Assembly (NCBI GenBank): GCA_016713085.1
Contig: JADJPV010000002.1
Span: 1,364,001-1,428,000, forward strand
DNA length: 64,000 nucleotides
Reading direction: 5' to 3'
From: Chitinophagaceae bacterium
GTDB lineage: Bacteria; Bacteroidota; Bacteroidia; Chitinophagales; Chitinophagaceae
Part shown: positions 17,540 to 26,366 of the stretch, in pieces
Position numbering within the stretch: position 1 is the stretch's first letter
How the letters are laid out: every line of letters starts with the position of its first letter
Program-made: the position numbers and the translations under genes
Notes under the pieces: generated by a model
What the model was told of the DNA's origin: nothing
What the model saw: the letters and a program-made list of their open reading frames with translations, nothing else
Database searches by the model: none

Positions 17540-18787
17540 TTACATTTTAATAATTTTCTGCTGCAACAGCTCCTTCCCTTTGCGTACGGTTAAAACATAG
17601 TTACCGGCGCCCAAATTACCCAACCCGTTTACTGAAAAATTATTGAAGCCTTTTTGAACAGGATTATTTTTACTGTACACAATACGACCGTTAAAATCTA
17701 CTATCTGAATCATGACCGTTTCATCAGTCACAGACTGAAACTGAACCGTTGCCTGATCATTTACAATTGATGGATAAACTTTAAAAATTGCTTTTGATTT
17801 ATTGCGGTTTTCAAACCTTAAAACATTACTGTATGAAAGCTGCCCGGATATATTCACAATTTTTATGCGGTAAAAAGCAATATCACCAGTATAGGCATCA
17901 TACAGACTATATTTGACTTGCCCTTCATTAATACCTGTTTTGCTGAAAGCAGTAAACACCATATCAGTTCCCGCTCTTTCTGCAATTACTTCCTGCACTT
18001 TTGAAGGTTCATTTAATTCATATTTCAATTCAACACGATTATCCTGTGCGGTTCCGCCAAAATAGATAAGTGAGTTTACAGACAAAATACCCTGATGCTC
18101 ATATTCAAATTTTTTGAAATAAAAACTTCGCAATCTCGATGCACTTGCATTTGATGTATTGTCTGCACCCACCCGAACTGATAGTGAACTTATTCCGGCA
18201 TTAACGGATGTGAACATGACCTCTTTACTTGTAGTATCAATACCCGGATAATTACTTGCAGCATTATTTTTGCCCCGTACCCATGATCCTGATTTAGACA
18301 TGGTGATTTCACCACCTAACATCTGATACATTGTATAACCGGTAGTATTATGCACTTCATCGAATTCATATAATGGCAACCCGCCATATTTCTGACCATC
18401 TACGTCAATTGGCGTAATAGGGATCTCTACCTGAACAGAAGGATTAAGTGTACCTGCCTGATAAAAATCAATTCTGAATTCGATATATCCATTGGAAAAA
18501 GCCGGCACAGATATTACCGGTTGCAGCGCTTCAGTAAATCCTCCTGAACCGTCAATGTCTGTTAATGATATACCACCAGTTATATTTATGATGGTAACCC
18601 TTGCATCGGTTCCTGACTTTACATTTTGATACAGGTAAACTGCACCAATCTGAAGATCGGTACCAGATTCATGTGTTCTTGAAGTAAAAGAATAATCAGG
18701 TTGGGAAGTGGCTTGCTGTAAAACAAAAAATAAAAATAAAAAAAGCAATAGCTTTTTTGAAATGGGTAGAATTCCATTCGTCTTCAT
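17540..18787 (-). CDS. Secreted protein with a type IX secretion C-terminal sorting domain
   Basis: 415 aa. Signal peptide at 1-29 (ends QATSQ). The central region is beta-rich with no family I recognise. The last ~80 residues form a type-A T9SS sorting domain: FKVYPSIVNDQATVQF, VMIQIVDFNGRIVYS, FNNFSVNGLGNLGAGNYVL and a basic LLQQKIIKM end. Such domains direct proteins across the outer membrane via the Por secretion system and are removed or linked to LPS. A good promoter lies upstream (18880-18911). The function of the cargo is unknown. Confidence 0.85.
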   Translation of the reverse strand: MKTNGILPISKKLLLFLFLFFVLQQATSQPDYSFTSRTHESGTDLQIGAVYLYQNVKSGTDARVTIINITGGISLTDIDGSGGFTEALQPVISVPAFSNGYIEFRIDFYQAGTLNPSVQVEIPITPIDVDGQKYGGLPLYEFDEVHNTTGYTMYQMLGGEITMSKSGSWVRGKNNAASNYPGIDTTSKEVMFTSVNAGISSLSVRVGADNTSNASASRLRSFYFKKFEYEHQGILSVNSLIYFGGTAQDNRVELKYELNEPSKVQEVIAERAGTDMVFTAFSKTGINEGQVKYSLYDAYTGDIAFYRIKIVNISGQLSYSNVLRFENRNKSKAIFKVYPSIVNDQATVQFQSVTDETVMIQIVDFNGRIVYSKNNPVQKGFNNFSVNGLGNLGAGNYVLTVRKGKELLQQKIIKM

Positions 18788-18879
18788 AGTAGGTACTGTT
18801 TAATTACTAATAGGGTTTACGAATGATTTTTCCGGATATCTACGATTCAATACAACGATGTCATAAGTGTATTGTAAGA

Positions 18880-18911
18880 CAAACCTAAATGTTAACCCTT
18901 ATAAATGCAAG
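18880..18911 (-). promoter_or_regulatory. Bacteroidota-type promoter for the T9SS-cargo gene
   Basis: The minus strand carries CTTG (18908-18911) and, 20 nt later, TAGGTTTG (18880-18887), fitting the TTTG / TAnnTTTG consensus of the primary sigma factor of this phylum. Confidence 0.6.
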
Positions 18912-18989
18912 CAAAATCAGACAAAATTTGCAGAAATTACTGTAACCAGCCGTAAACAATAGTAAATGTCCGTATTGATATTCGTAAAA

Positions 18990-20684
18990 CTACCTGATTC
19001 GAGTTTTACGGAGTTCAAGCCAATTGAGAGCATTGGGTTTAAACCCTTTTACGTTTGGCTGAACAAGATGAATGACCATATCATACCAAAGCGGAACAAC
19101 AGGAGGATTGTCCATCAGCATCTGATCCATTTGCTGATATAACCGGTAACGTATTGAATCATTTGGTTCCCTGTTTGACTGTTCATATAATGCATCGAAA
19201 GAAGTGTTATGATAACGTGTATAGTTTGGAGGTGCAGGATTCTTGCCATAAAAAACACTGAAATAATTTTCAGCATCGGGGTAATCAGCAATCCAGCTGG
19301 CTCGGAAAAACAATGCTTCGCTTTTAGAAGTTTGTGTAAGCAATAAACTTTTTTGAACAGCTTCTACTTTTACATTCAATCCAATATCCTGTAATTGTCT
19401 TGCGATATAACTTCCCAGGTCGGCATAGATGGGGATGGTGAGCAATTTTATTTCAGGCATATTCTTCATTGATCTGAAACCTGCCTGCTGCAGCAGGGAT
19501 ATTGCCTTTTCTTTATTATATGTATAACCTTTTACAACCGTTGTATCAAAGCTGGGTAAACCCATTGGCACAAAACCACTTTCTGCTGCAGTACCAATTG
19601 AGTTGCAGAGGTACAGCATCATCTTTCTTCTGTCGAATCCATAATTAATAGCCTGCCGGATTGCTTTCAACCGCAGCGGAGATTTTTTAACCAGTTCATT
19701 GGTTGAGTCAACCAGTATACCGATATACTCAATATTTAAATAAGGATGTTTGTTTAAAATAATCTTATTCTTCCAGCTATCTCTCAGCTCTCCTTTTTTA
19801 TTCAGCACTTCATCTTTAAATGAAGGATCAATATCATTGATGAAATGCACTCGTCCCTGCCTGAACTCAAGAAACTCACTTGCTTTATTATCCAAGAAAG
19901 TAATTTTTATTCCATCGAGATAAGGAAGATGAAAACCTGTACTGTCTGTTTCAAAATAATTTTTATTCTTTACCAGGATCAACGCCTGACCTTCTTCCCA
20001 TGCTTTGTACTGAAAAGGGCCGGTGCCACAGGGGTTGCGGCGAAAATCAGTTCCATACTTTTCCACCACTTCTTTCGGTACAATGGAGCAATACACATTA
20101 CTCAATACTCCAAGTATCTGCACAAACGGTTTTAATAAATTAATCTGGAAAGTAGAATCATCTACCGCAACAAATCCTTTTTCTGCATCGACTCTGTTAT
20201 TAAAGATCCAGGCACCCGGGCTGGCAGTATTCTTATCCATCAACCGTTGAAAACTGTAAGCCACATCAGCAGCAATCATTTTCCTTCCCTTTCCATTTGG
20301 GAACACTTCATGATCATGAAAGAACACATCTTTCCGTAAATGAAACACAATACTCAACCTGTCTGTACTGATATCCCAGCTTTTGGCCAGTGATGGAATA
20401 ATGTGCAACTGTTCATCTGTTTCAACCAGTGTATTATAAAGCTGATGGGTTGCCCAGATTACAGATTGACTTTTTGCAAATGCAGGATCAAGCGAACTGA
20501 TTCCGCTCACTTCATTGTAGCGAAAGAAGTTCTCCTCATTTTTCTTTGCTTTCCCACAAGATGAAAGGAACAGAAATGAAGAATAAAAAATGAAAAATGA
20601 AAAATAAGAAAGGTAAACCCTGCCAACTGCCAACCTCCATCGGCCAACACTGCTTTCCTTTCCTGTATTTTTAATCATCTGCAT
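18990..20684 (-). CDS. OppA-type (SBP_bac_5) solute-binding lipoprotein
   Basis: 564 aa from the first ATG (20684). Lipobox-like FLSSC puts the lipidated Cys near residue 43. The rest is a peptide/nickel-binding protein: ISSLDPAFAKSQSVIWATHQLYNTLVE, ADVAYSFQRLMD, PCGTGPFQYKAWEEGQALILVKN, RQAINYGFDRRKMM and IADYPDAENYF. It would bind oligopeptides for an ABC importer, but no Opp permease is adjacent. The segment before the lipobox is odd: SVGRWRLAVGR and YFSFFIFYSSF are encoded by short tandem repeats (GTTGGCAGTTGGCAG; TTTTTCATTTTTCATT), suggesting the leader was assembled from repeat DNA. Confidence 0.88.
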   Translation of the reverse strand: MQMIKNTGKESSVGRWRLAVGRVYLSYFSFFIFYSSFLFLSSCGKAKKNEENFFRYNEVSGISSLDPAFAKSQSVIWATHQLYNTLVETDEQLHIIPSLAKSWDISTDRLSIVFHLRKDVFFHDHEVFPNGKGRKMIAADVAYSFQRLMDKNTASPGAWIFNNRVDAEKGFVAVDDSTFQINLLKPFVQILGVLSNVYCSIVPKEVVEKYGTDFRRNPCGTGPFQYKAWEEGQALILVKNKNYFETDSTGFHLPYLDGIKITFLDNKASEFLEFRQGRVHFINDIDPSFKDEVLNKKGELRDSWKNKIILNKHPYLNIEYIGILVDSTNELVKKSPLRLKAIRQAINYGFDRRKMMLYLCNSIGTAAESGFVPMGLPSFDTTVVKGYTYNKEKAISLLQQAGFRSMKNMPEIKLLTIPIYADLGSYIARQLQDIGLNVKVEAVQKSLLLTQTSKSEALFFRASWIADYPDAENYFSVFYGKNPAPPNYTRYHNTSFDALYEQSNREPNDSIRYRLYQQMDQMLMDNPPVVPLWYDMVIHLVQPNVKGFKPNALNWLELRKTRIR

Positions 20685-20722
20685 AAGAATTACCTCTAAA
20701 TTTAGGGTCAAATATCAACTCG

Positions 20723-22426
20723 GTGAAAAAAAAGAATCTATACATACCATCAGCCCTGTTTACTGTATTTTGTTTTCTGACACTTACAGCTTTTCCTCAG
20801 CAAAAAGAAAATGAATTTACAAGGAATGATACATTGCGGGGAACCAATACTGTTGAAAGGTCATGGTGGGATGTTGTGATGTATGATCTGCATGTTACTC
20901 CCAACATTGAAAAATTTACAATTACCGGAACAAATACAATCTATTTTAAAGTTGTAAAGAAAGTAAACAACCGGATGCAGGTTGACTTACAGGAACCACT
21001 GACTATTGACAGTGCTGTTTTAAATGGAGTTGCGGTTACATTTACAAGAGATGGTCATGCATGGTTCATCAATATTCCCAATAAAAAATTACCAAAGTCA
21101 ATTAATAGTAATACAGCAATCCATCAATTACAATTATTTTATCACGGTGTACCTAAGCCTGCATTAAGAGCGCCATGGGATGGAGGTATTGTATGGAAAA
21201 AAGATAAGAAAGGAAATCCATTTGTTGGTACAGCCTTCCAGGGATTGGGTGCAAGCGTTTGGTGGCCCTGCAAAGATCATCAGAGTGATGAACCCGACAG
21301 TACACTCATCAGCATCACTGCACCCGACACATTAATGGATATTTCAAACGGGCGTCTGAGAAATGTTGTGGCAGATGGAAAAGGAAATAAAATCTGGACA
21401 TGGTTTGTAAGCCAGCCAATTAATACATACAGTGTAACCATGAACATTGGCAAGTATGCGCATTTCAGCGATACACTGATGGGAGAAAAAGGAAAGCTTG
21501 ATCTTGATTATTATGTATTAGAATACAACCTTGACAAAGCAAAAAAACAGTTTGAACAGGTGAAACCCATGCTTCATGCGTTTGAATACTGGTTTGGTCC
21601 CTATCCGTTTTATGAAGATGGATATAAACTGGTAGAAAGTAATTATCTCGGCATGGAACATCAGAGTGCAGTTGCTTATGGCAATGAATATATGAACGGA
21701 TACAGAGGAAGAGATTTGAGCGGAACAGGTTGGGGAAACAAATGGGATTTTATTATCATTCATGAAAGCGGGCACGAATGGTTTGGGAATAATATAACAA
21801 CAAAAGATATTGCTGATATGTGGGTGCATGAAGGTTTTACAAATTACAGTGAAACGCTTTATACTGACTATATTTTCGGAACTGAAGCAGGTAATTCCTA
21901 TGTCCAAGGCATTCGAAAGAATATTCAGAATGATAAGCTGATCATTGGCAAATACAATCTGAACAATGAAGGAAGCGGCGATATGTATTACAAAGCCAGC
22001 AACATGATTCATAACATCAGGCAGATTATTGGCGATAAAAGTTCTTTCCGTTTATTGCTGCGTGATATGAATCAAAAATATTGGCACAAAACCGTTACCA
22101 CTGCAGAGATAGAAGATTTTATTTCGAAACGTACTGGATTCAAGTTGTCAAAAATGTTTGATCAGTACCTGAGAACAACACAGATTCCAACACTTGAATA
22201 TTATCTTGCACAGGAAGGCGGCGCACAGATACTGTATTACCGCTGGTCGAATTGTATTGCTGGTTTCAACATGCCTATTTTATTACCCGGCAACAGCAAT
22301 CCTAAATATGGATTAATGCTGGCAACTGAAAAATGGCAGAAGATGCATACCAACTTTAAAGCAGATGAAGACATCAGCAAATACATGGACAGAAACTTTT
22401 ATGTAAACTATCATAAGGTAAAATAA
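20723..22426 (+). CDS. M1-family zinc metallopeptidase, exported
   Basis: 567 aa from a GTG start; the first 25 residues are a signal peptide (ends TAFPQQ). Zinc site HESGHEW at 347-353 (ligands H347 and H351, catalytic E348) with the third ligand E370 in WVHEGF. The exopeptidase motif is LGMEHQS (309-315), the variant of GAMEN in many bacterial members. It probably trims amino acids or short peptides in the periplasm. It is divergent from the OppA-like lipoprotein with only about 38 bp between starts, which fits shared peptide use. The C-terminal HEAT-like domain of long M1 enzymes is missing. Confidence 0.92.
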   Translation: MKKKNLYIPSALFTVFCFLTLTAFPQQKENEFTRNDTLRGTNTVERSWWDVVMYDLHVTPNIEKFTITGTNTIYFKVVKKVNNRMQVDLQEPLTIDSAVLNGVAVTFTRDGHAWFINIPNKKLPKSINSNTAIHQLQLFYHGVPKPALRAPWDGGIVWKKDKKGNPFVGTAFQGLGASVWWPCKDHQSDEPDSTLISITAPDTLMDISNGRLRNVVADGKGNKIWTWFVSQPINTYSVTMNIGKYAHFSDTLMGEKGKLDLDYYVLEYNLDKAKKQFEQVKPMLHAFEYWFGPYPFYEDGYKLVESNYLGMEHQSAVAYGNEYMNGYRGRDLSGTGWGNKWDFIIIHESGHEWFGNNITTKDIADMWVHEGFTNYSETLYTDYIFGTEAGNSYVQGIRKNIQNDKLIIGKYNLNNEGSGDMYYKASNMIHNIRQIIGDKSSFRLLLRDMNQKYWHKTVTTAEIEDFISKRTGFKLSKMFDQYLRTTQIPTLEYYLAQEGGAQILYYRWSNCIAGFNMPILLPGNSNPKYGLMLATEKWQKMHTNFKADEDISKYMDRNFYVNYHKVK

Positions 22427-22442
22427 TATCTTCGCCCACAGT

Positions 22443-23936
22443 ATGGGACAAATCAGGAAGCAAGCCATCATTTCCAGCATAGTCATTTATATTGGCTTTT
22501 TTTTCGGCTTTATCAATACCTGGTTCTTTACCAAGAACGGATCTTTCACTCCATCTGAATATGCATTAACCCGTTTGTTTTTTGATGTAGGACAAACGAT
22601 GTACGCATTCGCCAACCTTGGTGTTATTTCAGTTATCTATAAATTCTTTCCCTATTACAAAGACAACCTGAAGCAGAAAGAAAATGATTTGATGACATGG
22701 GCTTTGCTCACTGCCATTGGAGGCTTTATTCTTGTCGCAATTGGAGGATGGATCTTTGAACCATTAATCGTTCAGAAGTTTTCCGGTCGCTCTGCTTTAT
22801 TTGTTGATTATTACAAATGGATATTCCCTTTCGGATTGGGCATATTACTGTTTACAATATTGGAAGCATTCAGCAACAATTTAAAGAAAACCATTTTCCC
22901 TGCTTTTCTCCGTGAAACAGCTTTGCGCCTCCTTACATTGGCATTGATTGGAATCTATTTACTCGGCCTGATTGATTTCCATCTTTTCATGCAGTTGTTT
23001 GCATTCCTGTACCTGGTTATAACAATGATACTTGCAACATTACTGATCAGCAACAAGCAGCTTCATTTTACATTCAGCGTCAGCCGGGTAACAAGGAAGT
23101 TCAAAAAGAAAATAGCTGTTCTTGGCAGTTATGTATTTGCGGGACAGATCATTTTTATCCTTTCACAGGTAATGGACAGCATTTTTATTGCCAGTTTAAT
23201 AGGGCTGACACAAACCGGCATTTTCGCTTTGGCATCCTTTATTGCCAACCTCATTCAGATTCCGCAACGCAGTATTGTCTCCATTACTTTACCTGCTTTA
23301 TCGCAGGCATGGAAGGATAAGAATATGATTGAAATCGATCGTATATACAAACGGTCTTCCATCAATCTTTTGCTTGCTGCGCTATTTATTTTTGGCGGGA
23401 TCTGGCTGAATATCGGCGATGCATTCCGCCTGCTTCATATTCAAAGTGAATATGCAACAGGGATTACGGTTATTTTTATTCTCAGTATTTCAAGATTGAT
23501 TGATGCAGGTACAGGTGTAAATGCACAGATTATTGCCACTTCAACACAATGGCGCTTTGAATTTATGACAGGAGTGATCCTGTTATTACTGATCCTGCCT
23601 TTAAATTATATCCTCATCAAAAAAATTGGTATCGAAGGAAGTGCTTACGCCAACCTCATTTCTTTTTCCATTTATAATGCCATCCGCTATGCCTTTTTAT
23701 GGAAACGGTACAATCTGCAACCTTTCAGCAGCAAAACATTACTGAGTATTTTACTGGGTGTTGCAGCCTACTTCATCAGTTATTTCCTGTTCAGGGATAT
23801 GCAGGGATGGATGGGTGTAATCTTACGCAGCCTGTTATTCAGCATTATTTTCCTTGCAGGAATTTTTGTATTGAAGCTTACCCCTGATGCAATGCAATTG
23901 GTTGAAGTAGCGAAGAAACGTTTCGGGAAAAACTAA
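22443..23936 (+). CDS. Wzx-type oligosaccharide flippase / polysaccharide biosynthesis protein
   Basis: 497 aa with about 12-14 hydrophobic segments, opening MGQIRKQAIISSIVIYIGFFFGFINTWFFTK. The arrangement (two halves, amphipathic first helix, PQRSIVSITLPALSQAWKDKN loop, polysaccharide-biosynthesis C-terminal region) matches the MOP/Wzx flippase family, which moves lipid-linked glycans to the outer leaflet. No glycosyltransferases are adjacent, so the substrate is unknown. It begins 16 bp after the M1 peptidase stop and converges on hisA with no intergenic space. Confidence 0.85.
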   Translation: MGQIRKQAIISSIVIYIGFFFGFINTWFFTKNGSFTPSEYALTRLFFDVGQTMYAFANLGVISVIYKFFPYYKDNLKQKENDLMTWALLTAIGGFILVAIGGWIFEPLIVQKFSGRSALFVDYYKWIFPFGLGILLFTILEAFSNNLKKTIFPAFLRETALRLLTLALIGIYLLGLIDFHLFMQLFAFLYLVITMILATLLISNKQLHFTFSVSRVTRKFKKKIAVLGSYVFAGQIIFILSQVMDSIFIASLIGLTQTGIFALASFIANLIQIPQRSIVSITLPALSQAWKDKNMIEIDRIYKRSSINLLLAALFIFGGIWLNIGDAFRLLHIQSEYATGITVIFILSISRLIDAGTGVNAQIIATSTQWRFEFMTGVILLLLILPLNYILIKKIGIEGSAYANLISFSIYNAIRYAFLWKRYNLQPFSSKTLLSILLGVAAYFISYFLFRDMQGWMGVILRSLLFSIIFLAGIFVLKLTPDAMQLVEVAKKRFGKN

Positions 23937-23937
23937 A

Positions 23938-24654
23938 TCAGGAAAACTTTTTCAATTCGTTCAGGGTTATCCGTCCTTCGTAAATGGCTTTACCAACAAT
24001 GGCCCCGTTACAGCCAATCGCTGCCAGTTCGTCCAGATCTTTCATGGAGCTTACACCACCACTTGCAATAAAATGAAGTTTAGGAAATTTTTGAAGAATG
24101 TTTTTATAAAGTTCTGTTGCTGGACCTTCCAGTTTTCCATCCTTGCTTACATCGGTGCAGAATATCTGCTGTACTCCATGACTGAGATATTTTTCAATGA
24201 AATCGTAGATCCAGATATCAGTTGTTTCCAGCCAGCCGCCAACAGCAATCTTTTCATTCTTTACATCTGCACCTAATAAAAACTTATCAGCACCAAACTG
24301 TTTCAACCATCTAACAAATGTTGCTTCATCTTTTACAGCAATACTTCCAACTGTAGCAAATGCAGCACCAGATTCCAACACGATTTTTACATCTTCTTCT
24401 TTCTTAATACCACCGCCGAAATCTATTACCAATGAAGTCTTGGAAGTAATTGCCTCCAGCACTTTCCAGTTTTTTACTGCACCTGCTTTGGCACCATCAA
24501 GATCAACAAGGTGTAAACGGTTGAGACCAGCATCTTCAAATTCTTTAGCTACTTCTATAGGATTTTCATTATAAATTATTTTCTGAGAATAATCTCCTTC
24601 AGTCAATCGAACGCATTTTCCATCGATGATATCTATTGCCGGAATAATCTGCAT
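23938..24654 (-). CDS. hisA: HisA, ProFAR isomerase
   Basis: 238 aa, full length. A (beta/alpha)8 barrel with the N-terminal catalytic aspartate in IPAIDIIDGKCVRLTEGDY, the second phosphate-site half VDLDGAK, the middle aspartate motif CTDVSKDGKLEGP, and FIASGGVSSMKDL near the C-terminus. It converts ProFAR to PRFAR in histidine synthesis. The gene lies one base downstream of hisH. hisF and hisIE, which usually follow, are absent: the next gene is a flippase on the other strand. Confidence 0.96.
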   Translation of the reverse strand: MQIIPAIDIIDGKCVRLTEGDYSQKIIYNENPIEVAKEFEDAGLNRLHLVDLDGAKAGAVKNWKVLEAITSKTSLVIDFGGGIKKEEDVKIVLESGAAFATVGSIAVKDEATFVRWLKQFGADKFLLGADVKNEKIAVGGWLETTDIWIYDFIEKYLSHGVQQIFCTDVSKDGKLEGPATELYKNILQKFPKLHFIASGGVSSMKDLDELAAIGCNGAIVGKAIYEGRITLNELKKFS

Positions 24655-24655
24655 G

Positions 24656-25321
24656 TTACTGTTCTAAAAAATTTTTTAAAATCTGCTCTCCCACTTTCGC
24701 ACTCTTCTCTGTATGAAACTGTACGCCATAAAAATTATCCTTCTGTACAGCACCAGCGTATTCCAATCCGTAATTCGAAGTGGCAATACAGTAAGGATTC
24801 ATTTCAGCATAATAACTGTGAACATAATATACATAACTGTTTTCAGGAACATCTTTGAACAGCCCGGTCTTCAGATTATAAATATCGTTCCAACCTATCT
24901 GTGGTACTTTAATGGGGATATCGGGGCTGATGATCTCACTCTGAAACAGTTTTACTTTTGCAGGAATAATTCCCAAACATTCTGTATCATTTTCTTCAGA
25001 ATAATCAAACAGCAATTGCATCCCCACACAAATTCCCAGCACCGGTTGTTTTAAATCTTTAATAATAGTGTCCAGACCTTTTTCTTTCAGGCTATCCATT
25101 GCACTTCTGGCTGCACCCACTCCGGGAAAAATGACTTTATCTGCTTTCTGCAGCTCTTCAAAATCATCCGTCACTTTTGCATCAAGTCCCAAGCGCTCCA
25201 ATGCAAACAGCACCGACTGAATCTTTCCTGCGTTATATCTTACAATTGCTATGTTGCCCCCTCCGCCCCCTGAAGGGGGAACTCTATCAATTTCATTTTT
25301 TTTTGTTTCATTGATTGTCAA
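24656..25321 (-). CDS. hisH: HisH, imidazole-glycerol-phosphate synthase glutaminase subunit, with an N-terminal palindromic insert
   Basis: Glutamine amidotransferase triad visible: PVLGICVGMQLLF (Cys) and VQFHTEKS (His, Glu). It supplies ammonia to HisF. The core begins at NIAIVRYNAGKIQS, where HisH proteins normally start; here it is preceded by DRVPPSGGGGG, encoded by a copy of the R1 palindrome (25256-25282). In the sequence as given the only in-frame start is TTG at 25321; an ATG at 25311 would be in frame if the 9-A run at 25296-25304 had one more A. That would give MKQKKNEIDRVPPS and then the core. I favour the ATG with a missing base. Confidence 0.92.
   Translation of the reverse strand: MTINETKKNEIDRVPPSGGGGGNIAIVRYNAGKIQSVLFALERLGLDAKVTDDFEELQKADKVIFPGVGAARSAMDSLKEKGLDTIIKDLKQPVLGICVGMQLLFDYSEENDTECLGIIPAKVKLFQSEIISPDIPIKVPQIGWNDIYNLKTGLFKDVPENSYVYYVHSYYAEMNPYCIATSNYGLEYAGAVQKDNFYGVQFHTEKSAKVGEQILKNFLEQ
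25256..25282 (-). repeat. R1 palindromic element in the hisH N-terminus
   Basis: Core CCCCCTTCAGGGGG on the minus strand followed by CGGAGGGGGC. In frame, it encodes PPSGGGGG. Same family as 26003, 26254, 26342, 29553, 29704, 33005 and 33496. Confidence 0.85.
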
Positions 25322-25350
25322 TCCATGTTTTTACTACTTTTATATTCCAA

Positions 25351-25423
25351 GCGGAAGTAGCTCATCTGGTAGAGCGACAGCTTCCCAAGCTGTAGGTGGC
25401 GGGTTCGAGCCCCGTCTTCCGCT
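25351..25423 (+). tRNA. tRNA-Gly (CCC)
   Basis: 73 nt. Acceptor stem GCGGAAG/CTTCCGC with discriminator T, D-arm GCTCATCTGGTAGAGC, anticodon loop TTCCCAA (anticodon CCC) and T-loop GGTTCGAGCC. It lies on the plus strand between two minus-strand genes, hisH and trpA. Confidence 0.95.
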
Positions 25424-25502
25424 CATTTGTCTGAACCATGATTTATAAGATTTAAAGGATTGGTGGGATTGAATACATCCCTGTTACAAAATCCAATTAA
25501 TC

Positions 25503-26311
25503 TCAACTCAATACTCCTTCCAAAAACTTCTTCGTTGTTTCACTTATATCAGTTGCATTCTCCAACGCTTTTATAAATGCCGTTCCAATAATCGCTCCGT
25601 TTGCATGCGCACAGGCAGCATCAAATGTTTGCTTGTCTTTAATTCCAAATCCCACCAGTACAGGATTTTTTAATTGCAGACTTTTCAGCTTTTGCAGATA
25701 AGCATCCACATCCGTCATGTTCTTATCACTGCCTGTTGTGGAAGACGATGATACGGCATATAAAAAACCTGTACTTAAATTATCCAGTTGTTGAATCCTC
25801 TCATCACTCGTTTCAGGTGTTACCAGGAAAATAAAATCCAATCCATATTTTTTAATGACAGCACCATACTCTGTTTCAAATTCATATTCCGGAAGATCGG
25901 GTAAGATCAATCCATCCACACCAACAGATGCAGCATCAGCACAAAACTGTTCAAAGCCATACTGTAAAACAGGATTCATGTATCCCATCAAAATAACAGG
26001 AAGCCCCCCGCCCCTGAAGGGGAGCTATGAGCCCTCCACTCTTTCAGTTGCTTAAACAAAACAGGAATAGTCATTCCATTACTAATTGCAATAGTACTGC
26101 TATGTTGTATCACCGGGCCATCAGCTAACGGATCACTGTAAGGCATACCCAGTTCAATCAGGTCTGCACCGTTTTGCTGTAATGCTTTCATTACTTCCAG
26201 TGTGCTGTTGAGTTTTGGGTAACCGGCTGTGCAATACACATTCAGTATACGTTGCCCCCCCGCCCCTGAAGGGGTGCTTTTGAACAACCTGCTTATTCTT
26301 GACTCGTTCAT
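25503..26311 (-). CDS. trpA: TrpA, tryptophan synthase alpha chain, with two palindromic inserts and one apparent frameshift
   Basis: Open frames 26311-25988 and 25991-25503 together give about 269 aa. Alpha-subunit residues are present: GADLIELGMPYSDPLADGP (catalytic Glu and Asp) and the NPVLQYG, VDGLILPDLP and SSSSTTGS phosphate-site motifs. It cleaves indole-3-glycerol phosphate and passes indole to TrpB. Two R1 elements interrupt the protein: STPSGAGG at the N-terminus (26254-26279) and HSSPSGAGG between LKEW and LPVILMGYMNP (26003-26026). The second is out of frame as given; one more G in its 6-G run would restore the frame. A consensus error is likely, since trpA would otherwise be dead. 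Confidence 0.92.
26003..26026 (-). repeat. R1 palindromic element inside trpA (internal copy)
   Basis: Minus strand AGCTCCCCTTCAGGGGC followed by six G. Inserted just before the conserved LMGYxNP segment of TrpA. The sister copy at 26254 has seven G, which suggests a lost G here. Confidence 0.85.
26254..26279 (-). repeat. R1 palindromic element in the trpA N-terminus
   Basis: Minus strand AGCACCCCTTCAGGGGC followed by seven G. In frame, it encodes STPSGAGG between the start region and the normal NVYCTAGYP beginning of TrpA. Confidence 0.85.
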
Positions 26312-26341
26312 TAGTATGTAGCTTATTTTTTAGTTTTATTC

Positions 26342-26366
26342 ACTCCCCTTTAGGGGATGGGGGCTT
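26342..26366 (+). repeat. R1-type palindromic element at the trpB stop codon
   Basis: Plus strand CTCCCCTTTAGGGGATGGGG. Its complement supplies the last TrpB codons and the TAA stop (EAPIP-stop). Confidence 0.8.
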
